Source: Balneolales bacterium | Lineage (GTDB): Bacteria; Bacteroidota; Rhodothermia; Balneolales; Natronogracilivirgulaceae | Assembly (NCBI GenBank): GCA_007133875.1 | Contig: SLLW01000392.1 | Location: 1 to 16,179, forward strand | Length of the DNA: 16,179 nt | Direction: 5' to 3' | In this document: positions 14,361 through 16,179 of the stretch, in pieces | Position numbering within the stretch: the stretch's first letter is position 1 | Layout: every line of letters begins with the position of its first letter | Position numbers and translations under genes: made by a program | Notes under the pieces: generated by a model | What the model saw: only the letters and a program-made list of their open reading frames with translations | What the model was told of the DNA's origin: nothing | The model's database searches: none

Positions 14361-15830
14361 ATGAACTACAGAACGCCAGGGGTGTATGTGGAGGAAATAT
14401 CAACACTGCCAGCATCTGTCGCACAGGTGGAAACGGCGATCCCCGCCTTCATCGGTTATACCGTGAAAACATCACATCAGAACAAAAAGCTTGTAAATAA
14501 GCCCCGGAAAATTCGTTCCCTTAAGGAGTTTGAGGAAATTTTCGGAACCACATCACCCACAATTTTTGCCAACGGGCCTGATGGCAGGATCACACTGAAA
14601 AGTGACGGAAAAAACCTGATCCTTGCGGATAACATCAGAGATCCCCATGATTCAATGAAATCCTGGCTTTATTATGCCCTGCAAATGTTTTACGTCAATG
14701 GTGGCGGAACGTGTTACATCGTATCCTGCGGAGAAGCAACCGCAGGCCGGGAGCCGGATAAAAAGGACTTTCTGGATGCTCTGAAGATGATCCGTAAAGA
14801 GAGGGATGTTACACTTATCCTGTTCCCGGATGGGGTGAGCCTGAGTGAAAATGACTATTACTCCGTCTCTGCAGCAGCTCTGGAGCAGTGCACCGATCTT
14901 AAAAACCGGATGACCCTCATTGATATTTTAAAACAACCACAAAGTGGCGTTTTCAGGGGAGATGATGATTTTTCGGAGGTTGGAGAGAACTTCCGGACGA
15001 AAATTGGTGATGACCATCTTATGTTCGGTGCGGCTTATTACCCCTGGCTGCAGACGAATTTGAATTATGTGACCGATGAAAGCGAACAGGAGATCGCCAT
15101 CAGCGGAAGATTACTGGGGGCGTTCTCGGATTTACGCAAGGTTACCCGACTGAGAACCGGAGAGGGGAGCCGCAGTGAATCCGGCCGATCCCTCTATGAT
15201 GTCAACCGGAATTTGTACAACATGGTCCGACATGAAATGAATAAATTCAGGGTGATCATGCCGCCTGCATCTGCCATGGCCGGTATATACGCCTATGTGG
15301 ATCGGACACGTGGCGTCTGGAAAGCACCGGCCAATGTCAGTCTCAGCAGCGTGCAAAAGCCAATGACCGTGATCGGCTCTCAACAACAGGCATCGATGAA
15401 CGTGCATCCGTCCGGTAAATCGGTCAACGCAATTCGTACCTTTTCCGGCAAAGGGGTACTGGTGTGGGGTGCCCGCACACTTGCCGGAAACGATAATGAA
15501 TGGCGCTATGTGCCGGTACGCCGGTTAGCCTGCATGATCGAGGCATCGGTCAGCCGCGCACTGAACAGCATGGAATTTGAACCAAATAATGAGAATACCT
15601 GGAACAAAGTGCGATCAATGATTGGCAGTTTTCTCGATTCTCTTTGGCGTGACGGGGCACTTCAGGGTCCCACTCCGCAGGATGCTTTTTTTGTGCAGGT
15701 TGGTCCCGGTGTCACCATGTCGCCACAGGATGTGTCTAACGGACGCATGATTGTGGAAATCGGAATTGCCGCTATTCGGCCCGCAGAATTCATCATACTC
15801 CGTTTTGAGCAAAAAACGGGTCAGTCATAG
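14361..15830 (+). CDS. Contractile tail sheath protein, eCIS type
   Basis: Sheath subunit of 489 residues; sheath proteins polymerise around an inner tube and contract to drive it through a target membrane. Seen: the diagnostic N-terminus MNYRTPGVYVEEISTLPASV with IPAFIGYT, a variable middle, and the conserved C-terminal sheath domain (INAIRTFSGKGVLVWGARTLA-like, VPVRRLACMIEASV, a WRDGALQG segment and IGIAAIRPAEFIILRF). This opening is typical of extracellular contractile injection systems (Afp, PVC, MAC families) and of related phage tails; adjacency to an AAA+ gene favours eCIS. An in-frame ATG at 14343 would add six residues, but 14361 has the ribosome binding site and the family-typical N-terminus. 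The next gene starts 9 bp downstream. Confidence 0.93.
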   Translation: MNYRTPGVYVEEISTLPASVAQVETAIPAFIGYTVKTSHQNKKLVNKPRKIRSLKEFEEIFGTTSPTIFANGPDGRITLKSDGKNLILADNIRDPHDSMKSWLYYALQMFYVNGGGTCYIVSCGEATAGREPDKKDFLDALKMIRKERDVTLILFPDGVSLSENDYYSVSAAALEQCTDLKNRMTLIDILKQPQSGVFRGDDDFSEVGENFRTKIGDDHLMFGAAYYPWLQTNLNYVTDESEQEIAISGRLLGAFSDLRKVTRLRTGEGSRSESGRSLYDVNRNLYNMVRHEMNKFRVIMPPASAMAGIYAYVDRTRGVWKAPANVSLSSVQKPMTVIGSQQQASMNVHPSGKSVNAIRTFSGKGVLVWGARTLAGNDNEWRYVPVRRLACMIEASVSRALNSMEFEPNNENTWNKVRSMIGSFLDSLWRDGALQGPTPQDAFFVQVGPGVTMSPQDVSNGRMIVEIGIAAIRPAEFIILRFEQKTGQS

Positions 15831-15839
15831 GAATACAAC

Positions 15840-16179
15840 ATGAAAAAAAACGAGTATTACACCTTTTTGCCCACGGGAGAAACCGGCATGTTTCTTATCG
15901 AACCCCGAATTTCCTGGCCTGATCTTCCTCTGAATAAGGCAACCCGAACACAATTGGAAGCATTGCGAAACTGGATCACGAAAAGGGAGAGTGGCCATAC
16001 CGATCGGAAAACCATCACCAGAAAAATCGGAAAGAACACCAATTCGGGATATCCGGCTCTTTTTTGCGGTCCGCAGGGATCAGGAAAAACAATCACTGCT
16101 TCCATACTTGGCAAGGAGGGAAAAGTGGACGTGTATCGAATTGAATTATCAGGGGTGGTATCCAAATTTATTGGGGAGA
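15840..16179 (+). CDS. AAA+ ATPase of the eCIS locus (Afp15-like), partial
   Basis: The first 113 residues are visible; the gene runs off the window end. Seen: an N-terminal region without clear motifs containing FLIEPRISWPDLPLN and a helical stretch, then Walker A GPQGSGKT at residues 77-84 and the following ELSGVVSKFIGE, where AAA proteins carry the strand and helix after the P-loop. Family knowledge: eCIS loci encode an AAA+ protein (Afp15) needed for particle assembly; a match to it is inferred from context plus P-loop type. Start: ATG 15840, 9 bp after the sheath stop, no strong Shine-Dalgarno, so it is probably co-transcribed. Walker B and the arginine finger lie outside the window. Confidence 0.8.
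   Translation, partial: MKKNEYYTFLPTGETGMFLIEPRISWPDLPLNKATRTQLEALRNWITKRESGHTDRKTITRKIGKNTNSGYPALFCGPQGSGKTITASILGKEGKVDVYRIELSGVVSKFIGE

Overview
The window looks like a bacterial chromosome of moderate GC from the Bacteroidota/Balneolota/Rhodothermota side of the tree. This is inferred from the gene families (HI0933/BaiN-type flavoprotein, GPTE-type CDP-alcohol phosphotransferase, DUF3820, AsmA, lipoprotein M48, eCIS sheath plus AAA+), from frequent starts without a Shine-Dalgarno, and from strongly acidic exported proteins that suggest a marine or halophilic lifestyle. No rRNA, tRNA, CRISPR array or insertion sequence was recognised.

Layout. (1) 1-725, minus: 5' two thirds of a BaiN/HI0933-family FAD oxidoreductase, cut by the window edge. 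Its upstream region carries a degenerate 12/24-bp repeat tract (732-830). (2) 996-2857, plus: four packed genes, namely a CDP-alcohol phosphotransferase overlapping a GtrA-like membrane protein, a DUF3820 protein and a membrane-anchored OB-fold-like protein. (3) 2874-3830, minus: short-chain dehydrogenase, divergent from (4) a lipoprotein amidohydrolase (4001-5416, plus). (5) 5610-10327, plus: a lipoprotein M48 metalloprotease and a 1039-residue AsmA-family protein with four internal repeats of exactly 113 residues. (6) 10385-11290, minus: a more AT-rich island holding an intact dihydrofolate-reductase-like gene, the C-terminal remnant of a second one from another subfamily, and a palindrome, all lodged between convergent genes. 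(7) 11291-13863, minus: LemA and an HtpX-like M48 membrane protease with a long C-terminal extension ending in a TerB-like segment. (8) 13864-14360: divergent intergenic region with three long-spaced palindromes, two of them inside a ~100-bp direct duplication that ends at the next gene. (9) 14361-16179, plus: contractile tail sheath protein and the start of an AAA+ ATPase, the left edge of what is most likely an extracellular contractile injection system (eCIS) locus running off the window.

Working together: much of the window concerns the cell envelope, including phospholipid head-group transfer and lipid-linked sugar flipping, periplasmic and membrane proteolysis (two M48 enzymes, LemA) and probable inter-membrane lipid transport (AsmA). 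The eCIS locus begins immediately after its own duplicated leader, which is the most unusual non-coding structure here.
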